This document shows, piece after piece, positions 6,425 to 7,244 of a stretch of 7,244 bases of DNA. Position 1 is the stretch's first letter. Every line of letters starts with the position of its first letter. The notes under the pieces were generated by a model, which worked only from the letters and a program-made list of their open reading frames with translations, was not told the origin of the DNA and ran no database searches. The position numbers and the translations under genes were made by a program. The stretch comes from Methanobacterium sp. (GTDB lineage: Archaea > Methanobacteriota > Methanobacteria > Methanobacteriales > Methanobacteriaceae): NCBI GenBank assembly GCA_003158115.1, contig PMGM01000075.1, forward strand, positions 930-8,173, written 5' to 3'.

Positions 6425-6457
6425 TAAAAAAAGATTAACTTGTATAATTTCAAAAAA
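6425..6457 (-). terminator. T-tract terminator of the winged-helix/HEAT gene
   Basis: Read on the minus strand, the region after the stop at 6476 holds a T6 run (about 6452-6457) and a T7 run (about 6425-6431). This is the pattern that ends transcription in euryarchaea. Together with the plus-strand signals just to the left it separates two convergent genes. Confidence 0.45.
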
Positions 6458-6475
6458 GGTATTTAATAATCAAAT

Positions 6476-7039
6476 TCAACTTTGTGCTTCCATGTAGTTT
6501 AATATATCTTCAAAAAGATTCACAGCCCCTTCTTCATTACTTAAACTCCAAGCAAACTTGTTAATCAATATCCTTTTTTGATCTTCTGTCTGTGAGTATA
6601 TATAAAAAATAGTTTTATTGAAGAGAGTGTCAAGATCTTCCACAACAACAAATGAATCCCTAGATGTGAGATCATCAATCTTATTTCTGAAGTTCTGTTT
6701 TAATTTAGAAGATGCATTCCTTACTACTTCCACATCATCACTTTCTAAGAGTTTAATAAGAGTTTCTATTTCTACAAAATCAGTTTTCATAAGACCAAAA
6801 ACAATTCCCTCAGGTTTAATTGATTGAATCCTTTTAACACCATCATAAATACTGAAATCATAATTAGTAATATATATCTTTCTTTCCTTTAAAAGCATCA
6901 TCAACGATTCATTTAGAGTTTTATCGGATGTTGACCGTATTGATTCTTTTCTTATTTTCTCTAATAATTCTTTTTTTGATAGTTCTTTACCAGCAAGGAG
7001 TTCAAGAATTATTTCTTTCATATTGTAATTTTTTGGCAT
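6476..7039 (-). CDS. Winged-helix plus HEAT-like protein, function unknown
   Basis: This protein has 187 residues. The N-terminal 65 residues look like a winged helix: a helix MKEIILELLAG, an HTH segment KELSKKELLEKIR, a recognition-helix candidate TLNESLMMLLKE (41-52) and a wing KIYITNYDFSIY. Residues 91-115 (IETLIKLLESDDVEVVRNASSKLKQ) match the shape of a HEAT/armadillo repeat, including the D-D-x-E-V-x-R-x-A pattern. Further helices follow to the end. There is no membrane segment and no enzyme motif. The ATG at 7039 is preferred over Met7 because AGTGAG (7045-7050) lies 5 nt upstream of it. The predicted roles are DNA binding with a protein-binding helical domain, possibly a transcription regulator. 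The family is not recognised. Confidence 0.75.
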   Translation of the reverse strand: MPKNYNMKEIILELLAGKELSKKELLEKIRKESIRSTSDKTLNESLMMLLKERKIYITNYDFSIYDGVKRIQSIKPEGIVFGLMKTDFVEIETLIKLLESDDVEVVRNASSKLKQNFRNKIDDLTSRDSFVVVEDLDTLFNKTIFYIYSQTEDQKRILINKFAWSLSNEEGAVNLFEDILNYMEAQS

Positions 7040-7061
7040 GATATCTCACTAATTTATTTGC

Positions 7062-7095
7062 TATGTGATATTATGCACATAAAACTATATAAAAA
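7062..7095 (-). promoter_or_regulatory. TATA box and candidate operator of the winged-helix/HEAT gene
   Basis: The minus strand reads TTTTTATATAG (7095-7085), the strongest TATA box in the window, predicting a transcript start near 7064. A 20-bp inverted repeat with 6-bp arms, TATGTG (7062-7067) and CACATA (7076-7081), 8 bp apart, fills the space between TATA box and predicted start. Because the gene product itself looks like a DNA-binding protein, self-repression is a reasonable inference; nothing in the sequence proves it. Confidence 0.45.
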
Positions 7096-7244
7096 TTATT
7101 AATTTTGTGAATCATTTTTGTTGATTGTAATATTAACCTACAAATTTAAATTAATTATATATATAATTTTTAGTTATGTTCTTTGAAAAATATGAAACCC
7201 TCTAGAACATGTCCACTATAAATATAAATTTATATATTTTTAGT
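7096..7244. other. AT-rich right-edge spacer
   Basis: No gene is visible. A 14-bp palindrome ATATAAATTTATAT (7222-7235) near the right edge could be a plus-strand TATA region for a gene beyond the window, and ACATGT (7208-7213) is a small palindrome. Both are weak in sequence this AT-rich. Confidence 0.3.

Overview
The window reads as a low-GC euryarchaeal chromosome, most likely a member of the Methanobacteriales (Methanobacterium-like). The evidence is an oapABC-type cluster (Era-like GTPase, DUF2073 protein, DUF2072 zinc ribbon), a class III signal peptide pilin-like gene, TATA boxes of the TTTATATA type, Shine-Dalgarno sequences of the GGTGAT/GGAGG type and AT-rich spacers with T-tract terminators. 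No tRNA, rRNA, CRISPR array or intact insertion sequence was seen. Gene order and families support this placement, but no marker gene fixes the genus.

Left part (1-2559, minus strand): the N-terminal 21 codons of a gene running off the left edge, possibly a tyrosine recombinase, with its own TATA box and a 20-bp inverted repeat. Upstream of it on the same strand lies the compact cluster oapA-oapB-oapC (1476 down to 148). Its genes are separated by 17 bp or overlap, and it follows a roughly 110-nt leader rich in ATGGT/ACCAT motifs. Upstream again is a two-gene unit: a 462-residue membrane-anchored protein with a long Lys/Pro-rich linker and a degenerate PLD-like domain, coupled through a TAATG overlap to a UPF0173-type metallo-beta-lactamase-fold hydrolase.

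Middle (3948-4800): a spacer holds a decayed plus-strand gene (about 4087-4442) broken by two stop codons and one frameshift. Facing it is a small single-pass membrane protein with two N-glycosylation sequons before its membrane helix and an acidic tail.

Right part (4801-7244): a MurG/GT28-like glycosyltransferase (minus) is divergent from a 56-codon class III signal peptide protein (plus). That protein converges on a 187-residue winged-helix plus HEAT-like protein (minus), whose promoter carries a candidate operator. The glycosyltransferase, the sequon-bearing membrane protein and the pilin-like protein all point to the cell envelope, but nothing in the sequence proves that they work together.

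The most interesting items are the PLD-like/MBL coupled pair, the oapABC cluster with its leader, the short pilin-like gene, and the decayed gene beside it all. None is a demonstrated new system; they are leads.
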